A stretch of 64,000 nucleotides of DNA, from the NCBI GenBank assembly GCA_003117195.1, contig BDSI01000011.1:720901-784900 (forward strand). Reading direction: 5' to 3'. How positions within the stretch are numbered: position 1 is the stretch's first letter; every line of letters begins with the position of its first letter. This DNA comes from Eudorina sp. 2006-703-Eu-15 (lineage: Eukaryota; Chlorophyta; Chlorophyceae; Chlamydomonadales; Volvocaceae). Positions 1 through 16,800 of the stretch are shown piece after piece. The translations under genes were made by a program, and so were the position numbers. The notes below the pieces were generated by a model. It searched no databases and was not told the DNA's origin. It saw only the letters and a list, made by a program, of their open reading frames with translations.

Positions 1-129
1 AGGATCAGGCGGTTCTTCCCTTTGCACAGGCATATAAAGCACATTATTGATAGCCTAGACTAGTCTTAGGAGCTATTTCGCTGGAACCCGGAAGGGCGAA
101 TCCACCGTAAATGGACACTACCCGATACC

Positions 130-1480
130 GTAGCTACCATTCCTTGCTAGGCATACGAGACGGAGTACTTTGTGTGTTGGTTACCTGTCACAAAAAATTG
201 GTGGACCACACGTTATTTTCAATTTTGTCTCGAGTGTAGATGGCTCCCGACCGACCGGATCCGCCCCCCAAGCTGTAAGCGCTGTACGCATTCCCCCATT
301 TGACCGAGACGATTAAACATTTTTAGTTGAGTAAGACAATGTGGGGCGCTCGAGTTGCCTGAGAGCATGAGGCCCGCAGAGCACAGTGGGCTGCTCTGGC
401 CGCTCTGGCGTCGAGGGGCGTCGTCGGTGTCCTTGCTGGCATGTCATTCCAATCGCGGCCCTAACACGCATCCACTAGAATATTACAAGCGAGATTATCG
501 AAAGCGTCTGGCATTCCAGCTCAGCTAATGGGGATGGTTACGAGGTTGAATGGTTTGAACCTGTGAGGACGACCTGGGACGACCAATGTGATTGCGGCAG
601 GTACACGAGATGAAATGCTCCCCTGCTGGCCTTGCTGCGTGCCATGGAACACCGTGCATGGAGGCAATTCACAAAGCCGTTGCACCTTCCTGCCGTACAC
701 GCGCCATTCCACAGACTGTGTTGGGCAGGGGCAGGCGCCTTGGACTAAGAACAATAAGGAGGGTCGTCTAATGGGTGAAACACAGGCATTCTGTACAGAG
801 ATCCACGGTGCGAATCCCGACTCCTTCCCCACCACGTGATTCGGCGGGTCTGACGCGGTTTCCAGGAGAGGCAAATCTGGCGCGCTGGTAACCTGGTGTG
901 TTGGCCGGTATGGCTGCATGACTCCCCGCGCGTATTGGAGGATGGGTGCGCAGTCCATGGTAGGGGTTGATACCGTTGGAACACCCCGTCGGGACTCAGG
1001 TCCACCTTGTGACGGTTGCATTACAGTGTGGATAAATGTTTTTAGCCTCTACCTGTGTATGTCCCATCGTACACGTCATCTAGCTGCGACACGTACGGCA
1101 CCACTGTGTCATCTGTCACTGTGTCATCTATCGGACTATCGCGGATGCACGGAACGCATACATACGGAATTAATCACGCAGACACAAACACACGAACACA
1201 CGATTCAAGCGCGACAACCCTAAAACCCAAACCTCATAAGCTTACACGCGCCACCACACGCCATGCGTGTGGGTGCACCCACAATAGTGACTGCTGGTCC
1301 CGAGGGGTCCAGAGGAGACGAAACATTGTGCAGGCGCGCGGATCAAAAATGTGTGCGTGCTGTACTCTGTCCGCCGCCGCTGGGTTCCCAGGCAGTTCAA
1401 GGTATGGGTGAGCAGCCTGCCGCGACGCAGCTCGTCATGTCATCCCAGCCGCGCGCGACCCTGCACTTCCATCCACTAGG
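130..1480. repeat. Locally duplicated block, copy A (approximate limits)
   Basis: This stretch resembles 3150-4635 over most of its length. Shared landmarks are the phrase around 340-390 (GTGGGGCGCTCGAGTTGCCT), a segment at 900-1010, and the segment from 1022 onward that also flanks the 3' side of the Cys-rich genes. The copies differ by many substitutions and small indels, so the duplication is not recent. The block contains no convincing gene of its own; its open frames are short and not conserved between copies. Copy A ends in the 3' remnant of a Cys-rich gene (1396-1438). Limits are by eye. Confidence 0.7.
1396..1438 (-). pseudogene. 3' remnant of a third small Cys-rich secreted protein gene
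   Basis: Read on the minus strand this encodes MTSCVAAGCSPIP and a stop. It matches the last 13 residues of the two intact genes at 2236-2706 and 4636-5060, with Ser in place of Gly after the Met-Thr pair. Upstream of base 1438 the similarity stops abruptly. The sequence instead resembles part of the duplicated block (compare 440-480 and 3450-3500), so the signal-peptide exon, the intron and most of exon 2 are gone. It is best read as a copy truncated by recombination between repeats. Confidence 0.75.
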
Positions 1481-1879
1481 ATAATAAAAACACCTCAGAG
1501 GATGGGATGGGGAGCCGACGGGGTCGAGGCTGATCGCGGGTGATGGTTTGAACCTGTGAGGACCTTGATGTGGATGTTACAGGGACATGTCTGCGTATTG
1601 TTCTCGCCGCCTTCGTTTAGTCATCCACCGGCAAGCAGCCGCGTCGTAATACCAAAATAAGAGAACGTCCAGAGTCCAGAATGAGCGCTCCGTGGTGTGG
1701 GCATACTCTCCGGTCGGAGTACTCTAATTTAATATTTATTGTTCCAAAATGAGCGCACCACCGCTACATGATAAAATAACTATATATAGCTGGCAGGCAT
1801 CAACGATGCCGCAGGCTATCAACCATCCGACCAGCTGCGGCACAACGTACAAGCCAACCACCAACCACCAGCCATAGTG

Positions 1880-2235
1880 TACCATGCACAGCGTGCTTTT
1901 AAAATGTTTTGAGCCTGTATCGATGTACCCGAGTACGTACGTCCCTACATACACGCCGCTGTGCCACCGCGCGCGGCTGCACTGTGCGTGAGTCTCTAAT
2001 CCAAAGAACGACCAAACGCATGCACACCGAACAAGACACATCCTGCATCCAAGCACGACAACCCTGAAACCCAAACTTCATAAGCTTACGCGCGCCACAA
2101 CACGCTGTGTGGGCGCAACGCTAGTGACTGCTGGTCCCGAGGGGTCCAGATGAGACGAAACATTGTGCAGGCGCGCGGATCAAACATGCGTGCGCTGTAT
2201 GTGTACTTCTGTCCTCCACTTGGTTGCCACCCAGT
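1880..2235. repeat. Partial duplicated block, copy C
   Basis: This is the 3' flank of the Cys-rich gene at 2236-2706. It resembles 1022-1395 and 4290-4635. Shared phrases include CATAAGCTTACGCGCGCCAC near 2080 and the GACTGCTGGTCCCGAGGGGT segment near 2126, which also occurs at 1289. It shows that the duplication unit included the gene and its downstream region. Confidence 0.65.
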
Positions 2236-2706
2236 TCAAGGTATGGGTGAGCAGCCTGCCGCGACGCAGCCCGCCATGCAGGCTCCCAGGGCGGCGTTGC
2301 AAGCCAGAGCAGCTGCCGGGGCGCCAAGGCCTGCGTGCGAGCACAGCAGCGGGCACAGACGGCATCAGATTCGAACGAGTTCATACAAGAACACGCAAGC
2401 GGAAAGGATAGCCCAACCAATGCATTCGTTCCACTACGGTACTCAATGGCATGCAATCGCACGCAACTAACGGAGCGATAGATAGGCATGCCGCGGATAA
2501 CGGAAAGGATTTCAACATCGCTTGTTAACCCACTTACCAGCTGTCACAGTGCCGAAGGTAAGGCCCGCACTGGCGTAGCAGGCGACGACGAGGGCGTTGC
2601 AGCCCGTCTGGCAGATGGCGTAGGACACAGGACCAGCCGACACCGCACTGAAAACTGCCACGAGTACTGCGGTAATAAAGATGGCCTTGACTTGGATGGA
2701 AGCCAT
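2236..2706 (-). CDS. Small secreted Cys-rich protein (Zys-like family), copy 1
   Basis: Two exons, 2706-2538 and 2330-2236, joined across a 207 bp GT-AG intron that splits a Gly codon (phase 1), give 87 residues. Residues 1-24 form a signal peptide with a likely cut after VSA. The mature part starts GPVSYAICQTGC and has seven Cys in a Gly/Ala-rich hydrophobic chain: C32, C36, C43, C67, C74, C78 and C83. The motif ICQTGCNALVVACYASAG followed by TFGTVTAG recalls a widespread family of tiny secreted proteins that I remember being annotated as zygote-specific (class V copy B / Zys-like). That name is from memory and gives no biochemical function. The continuous open frame reads through the donor into unrelated residues; the spliced second exon restores the family C-terminus. 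Copy 2 lies about 2 kb away on the same strand. Confidence 0.85.
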
Positions 2707-3149
2707 TGGCGTTGTAGTCTGCGGGATTACAGATAGGCTGAAGGTAGAATGATTAACCCGGGTGTATCAAAGACCGCTTTGCAATATAACGGCGTCTGTA
2801 GTAGTCTGAGACAAGCTTAGTAAGCTGGGATATTGAAATGCATGTGAAGTTTAGCAGCTATTTAAACAGGGTTCTCACCCGTGATGACGTACTGCACTGC
2901 CGTGATGTCACCCGGGAGCACCCGGGGGTTGCCTGCGAGCAGTAATGCACATAGAATGCCACAGTATCTCAACTAAATATTCTAAATTTATATTCTTGAA
3001 AGTCCGCGCACTGCTCTCAAGTAGCTCCTATTAATCTGAGTTAGGTCACTGGCCGATGGATGACATGCGCCATTACATTTGCGAATGTTTATCAAGATGT
3101 ACATAGAATTGTTGCCAATTTAAGGGAAAGATATAGACGTTCGCGCATA
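2707..3149. other. Upstream region of Cys-rich copy 1
   Basis: No gene is seen. The segment should hold the promoter of the minus-strand gene ending at 2706. It is more AT-rich than the rest of the window and includes ATATAA-like stretches near 2782 and 2868 without a clear core promoter. Confidence 0.4.
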
Positions 3150-4635
3150 CGGTAAATCCGATACCGTGGCAACCCTGGTACTATTTTGGACCGCACGTTT
3201 TTTTAAATTTGATTCTTGCGTCTGGAATGTAGATGGAATGACCGCAAGACACAGCGGATTTCTGCGGTTCCGCCCCCCAAACTGTAAGCATTATTCCGCT
3301 CCCCCATTTGATCCAGGCGATGAAACATTTATAATTGAATAAGACAATGTGGGGCGCTCGAGTTGCCTAAGAGCATGAGGCCCGCAGAGCGAGCCCAGGC
3401 TGCTGGGTGCTCTGGCGTCGAGGGGCGTCGTCTGTGTCCTTGCTGATAGGTCATCCCAACCGTGGCCGTAGCACCATCCACTAGAATATTACAAGCGAGA
3501 CTATCGAAGCGTATGGAATTCTATCTCAGCTCATGGGGATGGTTGCGAGGTTCCATGATTTGAACGAGCGGACTAAGAACAGTAGGAAGGTCCATCTAAT
3601 GGGTGAAACACGAGCATTCCGTCTGTCCAGAGATCCGTGTTTGGAATCCCAACTTCTTCCCCACCACGTGATCGGCGGGTCTGACGCGGTTTCCAGGAGA
3701 GGCAATCCTGCCTGACACGCTGGTAACCTGTTGTGTTGGCCGGTACGGCTCAACGTCTCCCCGCGGGTGATGGGTGATGGGTGCGCAGTCCTTGGTAGGG
3801 GTTGATGAGATGAGGCGCCTACGAGCTATCGCCCGGCCCGTTGGAACACCCGGTCGGGACTCAGGTCCATTACAATAATCGTCCTCCCGGCGGCTGATAT
3901 GCTTTTCGTGTGGAATGATTTTGTTAGGCAAGATATACTGCCGTAATCTTCAGCCTGATGTTACAGGGTCATGTCCACCTGTCCACACCATTATGCCTTC
4001 AGCCCTGACGATCAGTTGTCCGGCTCACTTCCAGAAGCCAAGTCACGCACAACGAAATTCCAAACATCCACAAAAAGCATACCGCCAGATCATAGAAGGA
4101 CTGTAGTAGTAGTAAGTACCGTTACAAGGTGGACTGAGATCAACAGATCATGCATGTTGTTTCCACGTCTGACACAACAACTCTTCAGCACGGGCAGCCA
4201 TCAACTAACGCTGTCGGCTACCACTCGACCGACCACAGCAGCAACGAATTAACGTACAGACCGATACCAACTAGGAACCACCAGTGGTGGTGCGACATGC
4301 ACAGTGTGGATAAATGTTCTAAGCCTCTACCTGTGTATGTCCCATCGTACACGTCATCTAGCTGTGACACGTACGGCACCACTGTGTCATCTATCGCGGA
4401 TGCATACGGAATTAATCAGACACAAAAAACACGCACACACCATTCAAGCGTGACAACCCTAAAACGGTAACCTGATAAGCTTTCGTGCGCCACAACACGC
4501 CATCATGCACGCGTGGGCGCAGCGCCGATGACTGCTGTCTCGAATGATGCAGACCAGGTCAGATGATGTGCTGACGCGCAGATTCAACATGTGTACTGCT
4601 GTCGTACTGCTGTCCTCCGCCTGGTTCCAAGCAGT
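3150..4635. repeat. Locally duplicated block, copy B (approximate limits)
   Basis: This is the counterpart of 130-1395, leading into the 3' end of Cys-rich copy 2. The section at 3745-3875 is related both to 900-1010 and to a distant copy at 46728-46877. The section at 4115-4130 carries an inverted form of the CCACCTTGTAACGGT phrase seen at the distant copy. No conserved reading frame runs through it. Confidence 0.7.
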
Positions 4636-5060
4636 TCAAGGTATGGGTGAGCAGCCTGCCGCGACGCAGCCCGTCATGCAGGCTCCCAAGGCAGCGTTGC
4701 AGGCTAAAGCAGCTGCCGGGGCGCCAAGGCCTGCGTGCGAGCACAGAAGTCGATATGACTTTACCCAGATCATGCAAGGAACGTGCAAGCGGTAAACCGA
4801 TACCTCGGCATTTGCGCTCGCAACTAGCGGAGTTATAGGCAGGCCGCAGATAACGAAGGCGACTGCATCATGCCATTGTTAGCCCGCTTACCAGCTGTCA
4901 CAGTGCCGAAGGTAAGGCCCGCACTGGCGTAGCAGGCGACAACGAGGGCGTTGCAACCCGTCTGGCAGATGGCGTACGAAAGCGGCCCCGCTGAAGCCAC
5001 ATTGAAAGCCGACAGGAGAGCGGCAGCGATGACGATGACCTTGATGCTGTTGTAAGCCAT
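4636..5060 (-). CDS. Small secreted Cys-rich protein (Zys-like family), copy 2
   Basis: Exons 5060-4892 and 4730-4636 flank a 161 bp intron at the same phase-1 position as in copy 1 and give 87 residues. The mature protein differs from copy 1 at only two of 63 positions: Leu for Val at residue 27 and Thr for Ala at residue 76. The signal peptide (MAYNSIKVIVIAAALLSAF onward, cut after ASA) is mostly different from that of copy 1. All seven Cys are kept. The product should be secreted or retained in the secretory pathway. No enzymatic residues are recognisable and the role is unknown. A TATATA stretch sits on the minus strand about 175 bases upstream (5231-5240). Confidence 0.85.
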
Positions 5061-6414
5061 TTTATCTGGATGTCGATCAACTTCGAAGGCTTTTAGTCGA
5101 CGGAGGTATCTCCAAGAGTAATCCCTTGGTATCTCACGTTTTGATGAACTTCCCTATCGATATGCTTGATTCAAATAGTCCTTGTAAGCATTCAGCTCAA
5201 AGCTGAGTTGCCTTTATCTTGCAACGCCCCCACAATATATAATTGCGCCCTACCCGTGATGCAGTTGGGATCCAGCCGGACTGCCGTATCCCACCCGTGA
5301 ACGTATCCAGTTCGTGAGCTGTGACGAGCTGTAAGCTGTAATGGAGATATTTTGATATATTCAATTGAACATCTTCCGTTAGTCTGGTCAGCGTTTGAAG
5401 GCAGGGACATCCGAATGAGCCGCGATCGAACTTCGGACAAGTTCAGTGTCGTTGTTGTGCGGTTGACAACATTGCTTGACATATGTTTTGAGGAGATTGC
5501 GTTACTCGATAATTTTATTATGAAATGGGCTGATCACTGTCTAGCCCATTAATTCTGAAAGTGGAGCAGAATTGAAGCGTTATATTCAATACGAAATAGC
5601 TTTAATATTGTCGCAAGCTGATTGTGACAGTTATTTAAGAACAACTCACTTTTCCGTTCAATTGACGAGGTAGCGCCGACACCCTCCGAACCGTTCCGCT
5701 GGTTAAACGGATGTCTGGTGGGCAAAGTTATGTGGCCATACAAAGATAGCTTTGGAGAGGCCTCGATGGGCGTAGGTTGGCTCTGTCGCAAGGGCTGCTG
5801 AAGCTTTGTTTGCACGTTTCAACATGAACCAAAACTAGGCAGAAAGGTCAGACAGCTTGAAACAACCGGCTGGAGACGATTTTCATCCCGAGGGGTGCCT
5901 TAGGCGTCCCCAACCCAAGGACAGCAACATCTAACTCAACCACGTTGTACCACGTTCCACCCCTTCCTACCCCTAACACTGTGAGCAAGCCATGTGAATC
6001 TGGTATGCGCAGGGACTTAATACGGCCGACTTGCAGTCAGCACAGGGAAAGGGTTATGTGTACTGCTGCGCGCCAATGTCGGCGAATGGCGCAATCCAGC
6101 TTACAACACGTTCAAGCCTCTGATGCAGCAAAGTATAAGTGCAAGTGGATACTAAGTGCGGTACCGATGGACCTTAATAGCACGAAACGTACGACGAACA
6201 GCAACGGACAACAGACTCCCTTCTCGCCGAAACCATTTTTGCACATTTACAGCGGACAGGGACAATGGGGTGTGATGCAAGTAACTGTGACATAGAGCTT
6301 AATCGTGGTTTGGCGCAAGGCTGCAGCTTTAGAGGTCCTGTCATGATACCTGTACTGTTCCTTGTTTACTGATGGTTTCTATGCCAATTTGTAAGTTTAC
6401 AACAGCAAAATAAT
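5061..6414. other. Divergent intergenic region
   Basis: It lies between the minus-strand Cys-rich gene and the plus-strand RRM gene, so it should carry both promoters. No open frame here shows family motifs, splice-consistent continuation or unusual composition. Base composition is clearly more AT-rich than the coding regions. Confidence 0.5.
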
Positions 6415-11547
<5,133 letters not shown>

Positions 11548-13849
11548 TGGAAGGTTGCGAGGGCCTGGCTGGCAAATGAAGTGCCACACATGGTTTGCTA
11601 CAGATGGTTTGCTCAGGAGGCCGGCTGCAGCAGCAGCTGCGGCGTTTCAACGGCAGTCGCGCTGCCTTGGCGATGTCCTGGCGGTTGGTCGGCTGCGGCG
11701 CTGCGGACAGAGTCTTTGTTGAACCGGCGTCCCCAGTCCCCGGGGTTACTGTACGGAGGGTGCGCATCCACTGCTGCATCCACGGGGGCGCATCCACCGC
11801 AGCACCGCTGCGGCCAGAGACGTGGTGCGACTGGTTGGCACTGGTTTGGTGGCACCGTACCTTGACACTGCCGTGCCGCCGGATGCCGGACGTGGCCATC
11901 AGGGTGGGCTGCCAGGATCTCTGGGGGCGGGGATCTCTGGGTCCCCGCCCCCTCGCTTTTGTTTTTTCTTTGACGAGGATAGGGATCCCCGTAGAGCCCT
12001 AGTTACGCCGTACACCCGGAACTCGAAGGTCTCTGGGCTGTGGCAAACGCGGTTTCGTTTCTTTGGCAGTGTGTGGGGTTGGCGAGGGAGGAGGCGGCGG
12101 CTGTGTCACCGATGATTCCTGCCCGGGGGGTGGGGGGTTTCCGCGGGGACATCACATCATGATTAATGAACGGCTGAGCTGACAGCAGCGTTGTGATCAG
12201 TTGATGGCGCCACCCGGTGGTGCTCGAACACGAACACACGCGAGGTGAGGTGTCTTGATCTTGATTGCCACCAAGCACCAACATGACGAGGCGGGCGCCC
12301 AGCAACGTGCGATCGTGTCCAGCTGGTTACCTCGGGTTACGAGGCCAACGGGGTCAGGCCCTTACCCTCCACTTGCACCCGGGCTGCCCACTTGGCCAGC
12401 GCGGACGGCCAATCCTTGTCGGCACCGGTACGGCGGCACCACCGTGGGCGGGTTGGGGCCATCGTCCACCGTCACCCGTCACCCTATCCGGTACGGCACC
12501 GGTACGGCACACCTCGGACGACGTCCTGCGCAGCGTGACCTACCGCCAATATGGCCGATACGGACCCTGCACGGGGCAAGGGCGCCCGTAAGGACGGGGC
12601 TCAAATCGGAATCCAAACCCCAAACCGTCCAACCAAGAAACCAAATGCGCGCGATGCGCCGCACCGCACAGCATGGGATTCGCGCCTTCGCTCCTTCGCT
12701 CTCTTTTCATGTCCCCGGCAGAAGTGAAACCGACAACAGCCTCGTACCATGCGACACTGCACGACAGGGCGGGTCTGATGCCCCTCCAGTTCAATCTCTT
12801 GGCTGTCCGCCATAGCCTGCACTGCCGCCCTTCCCAATGCCTACCAATGTCCTACCGTACCTCCCTCTCTCGCTCTCTCGCCCTCTCTCGCTCTTCGCCT
12901 TCACCGCCGCAACCTCCTCAAATCGGTGCGTCTTCGGTTCCGCCGACCCATCCTCCGAAAGAACACGCCCACACATCCGATCGGTTGGCCGCGTCCCGGG
13001 GAACCCTAAAAACACACCTGTATAAGTTTATATATACATTTTATGTTATCTGAACAATCTGTTATGTTATTAAATGCCGGTCGATACTCCCCAGCGTCGT
13101 TCAGCCGCATGTATGTTCGGGGCTTCCCCGGTGCATTGCACAGCTCCAACAACGACTGAGATCGCGGCACAGCGACCCGCGACCACGCTTCGATTCGACA
13201 GACAGACAGTAACCGCTACCCTCTCGCGCCATCCTGCAGCTCAATACATCCGTGCACGTACCGTACATGTACCGGCATGTCCATGTCCTCCGCTTCTCTC
13301 CTTTCGAGTCCTCGTAGTTTTCGCGATATGAGATGTGCCGTATTCATACAATGCAGTTCACGACACCTGCCCTGTGACTCTAGATATGTCCTTCACCGCC
13401 TCACCACGATTCACGGCGACGAGCGATAGCCCATGACGCGGGGGACCCCCTCCCCCTCGACCTCCCCCTCTCTTTCCCTCTTTGTGTCTCTTTCCTCTTT
13501 CTCTCGCTGTCCTCTCCGCCTCTCCGCCCCGTCGGGCACCCGGGGCAATGCAGATCGCACCACACACCTGCACACCCCGCTGTACGGTAAGATCCCACCA
13601 TAAGCCCCAACCAGCCCCCCCGTCACTGCGTCCTGTGGCTCGCTGCTTCCGTCGTCCGAAACCGTGTAGCTCATCCGCTCCGCTGTACGACAACGCCCCT
13701 CCCCTCTTCTCCCCCCCCACACACGCACGTGCACTCCTGCCTTGCCCGCCAACGAACACACGGCGACATGGGTCGGGACCACCTGGTCTCTTCTTTAAAC
13801 ACGCGGCGGAAATGCATCGCCCCGCGCTCGATGGTGGTCGTTAAACAGG
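11548..13849. other. Convergent intergenic region
   Basis: It lies between the 3' ends of the RRM gene and the P450 gene. It holds GC-rich sequence near the RRM gene and more AT-rich sequence around 13015-13070. Frames here are short, lack motifs and have no splice-consistent partners. I see no gene. Confidence 0.5.
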
Positions 13850-16800
13850 TCAGCGGCCCCTGGGCTCCAGAACCAGCCACATGCCCCCCTCCACCTCAAG
13901 AGAGAGATTGACCCGCTGCCGGTCCAGGGCGCCCGCCACCCCGCCCATCCGATGCTCGTCCAGCCGTACCCGGAACCGGCTCACGAGGTACGACAGTACG
14001 ACCTTGACCATGAGCATCGCCAGCGGCTGGCCCACGCAGTTGCGGCTGCCCTCGCTGAAGGGCATGAAGCGGGAGGCGCGGCGGGCGGCGTCGGCATCGG
14101 CGGAGGCATCGGCGGAGGCGGAGGTGGGGAGGCCGACGGCGGCGGATGCCGAGGCAAGGGCGCCCATGGCGGTGGAGAAGGGGCAGCGGGATGCCGTACT
14201 GACGGCGACGTCGCCGCTGCTGGCGGAGGCGGTGGGCATGCCGGTGCGCTTATCCAGGGAGGCCCAACGGTCCTGCAGCAGTAGCAGCAGCAGCAGCAGC
14301 AGCAGCAGCAGTCAGTATGGAAAACCGACAACGAACCTCTAACGCCACGTATTTGCAACGAACTTACCGGTATGAACTCCAACGGTCGCTCCCAATTGCG
14401 CTCCGAAAGCATGAGGCCCCAGAACGGCGCCCACACCTGCGTACCCGGCTCGATGTCGTACGGCCCGATACGGGCGGGCGGCCCGCCAGACGGCACCTGC
14501 CTCAGAGCGCCGTTGGGCGCCATGCAGTACAGCCGCATGCCCTCACGTACGAACGAATCCAGGTACGGCAGGGACGCGATGGTGTCGTACCCGCCCGGCA
14601 GGGTCAGGAAGGCGGCCAGTGTGGGGTCGGGCTCTCCGACGGCGGCATCGTTGCCGCCGCGGCCGCCCCTACCCCCGTCCACGGGCATCAAGCCTGTGAC
14701 GTGTCATTCATTCATTCGTTGCGGAGGGGGGCGGAGGGTCAGGACTGGGTCGGGGGCTCGGGGACGCAGTTCTCATCCGCCGTGTCCCTGTCATGCCCGC
14801 AACCCACCCCGCTACCTATCCGCCAAAGTGCCCGAGGGGTCGTTCCGGGTTCGTCGGCTTTCCCACAGGGGACACGACCCGCCCGCGACCCACCCGCCCT
14901 GCGCAGCTCCTCCTCCAGTCGGGGCGCCTCCTCCGGGTGGGCGTGCAGCGCGAAGAGCAGCCAGGTCAGGGTGCTGCGGCGCGGGGAGGGAGGGGTGGGG
15001 GATATAGGAAATTGGGGGCGATGGGGATATAACTCCTGCGGGGGGTATCGGCACCGGGAGGGCACTGGGAGGGCAGTGGGGGACAGCGGGGGACCTTCAC
15101 GGGCTGTAGGGCTCGTAGGGTTTCAGTGCGGTCCCGCGTGTCGGCTGGGGCGGGGGCGGGGTCAGCATCTCAGCAACCGCCGCCGGTCAGTGAGCAGGGA
15201 TGCCCCCTCCCTCCCTGGCTCCCAACCCAGCACCGGCCGTTGCCCCCCAAGCTGCCCCCCGCCTCCCCCAAGCATCTCCGCCCCCGCCTCCCCCGCCCCG
15301 CCTCCCGGGACACACGACCCACTTGGCGGTGGTCTCGAGCCCAGCGGTGATGAGGAACGCGATCTCCGCACACACCTCCGCCTCACTCAGCGCAGCGGGA
15401 CCTGCGGGCTCCAGGGGGGGGGTGCGGAGGGGCGGCGGAGGCGGGATGCAGCGCCTTGGGCCTTGGGCGGCACCCATTTGGGTTGGGTGTGTTGGGAGGG
15501 GCGCCAGCGGAAACACGGACACTGACACGGCGGAGGGCGGACCGCAGCCGTGGTGACCGGGGGGTCATAGGAAATTGGTAGACATCTTCAAAACTGCGCT
15601 GCTGCCAGAGCGATCGGTTCCGGGGGTGATAAGGCCTTGATGGGAACCGAAGGGTCACAAGGGGCACGTGCAGGTCCGCTTTCCGTTGGTGGTTGTACGA
15701 CTGAGTGGTGCCGCCCTGAGCTCACCCAAGCCGGCTTGGGCGCACCCCGTCCCAGGCCCACCCACCCTGCCGCACCACCTACCCACCCCTGGCTGGGTCG
15801 GCCAGTCGGGCGAACTGCGCCGCGATGCTGTGGTCCTCCTCCGCGGGGGGGCCCCGGGACTGGATGTGGCGCCACAGCGACTGGGGGGACGCGGCGCGGG
15901 AGGGGAGAGGCGAGGGGGAAGGGGCGAGGGGAAGGGGCGAGGGGGAAGGGGCGAGGGGGGAGGGGCGAGGGGGGAGGGGGGAGGGGCGAGGGGGCCGGGG
16001 CGAGCGGGAAGGGGCGAGAGAGGGGAGACCCGGGTGTGTGGGCGGGTGGGTGACGAGGAGGACTGAGCCACGTGGGTGTGTCCGACGGGGTAACTCGCGC
16101 GACCGATGTGCTGAGCGAGGAACCTGCCTGCCCGAGAATCAGAGAAGCAGCGGAAAACAAACGGCAAGAAAAACAGGACGACCGCGCCACCACCGACCTG
16201 AGAGTTTCGTGAGAAACCCTGTGTGTGTGTGTATGTGTCTGTCAACAGAGAAATAAACCCACCCGACCTACCCCGGGGACTGTTAAGTGCTGACCCAGGC
16301 AGTTTCAAGGGACCCCACCGCCCAAGTTCTCTGCCTGCCATGCCCTGGGTCCTAAGGGAGCCCGAAAGGATAAACACACGCCCACGCACACGTCATTTAC
16401 TTCCGTCGCCTACATCGCCTGTTACGCTGAACTTCGCTTCTCGCGGCTCCATTTTCTTTTGCACACGCACACGCACAAACCCCTGGCTTCACCCCGCTCC
16501 CCGCCAGCTGTCGGCCCACCTCCGCGGCGGCATGGAAGGCGTCCATGGCCTGCTGCCCCGCCCGGCGCTGCTCCGCGAAGAGCCAGGGAGCCAGCACTCG
16601 CGCGGGGTCGCGTGCCCGGGCGCCTGCCTCCTTCATGGCCTGTCGGGGATTGGGGTGATGGCCACGGTGAGGATTTGGCGGGCGACGGCGGGGCGAGGGC
16701 GGGTGAAGGGTTCGGGGGGTTGGGAGCGTGGAACGAGGCTGAGAGAAGGGAGCGTGGAAGCGAACCCACTGCCGTACTACGGTAAGAAACGCGAAAACAC

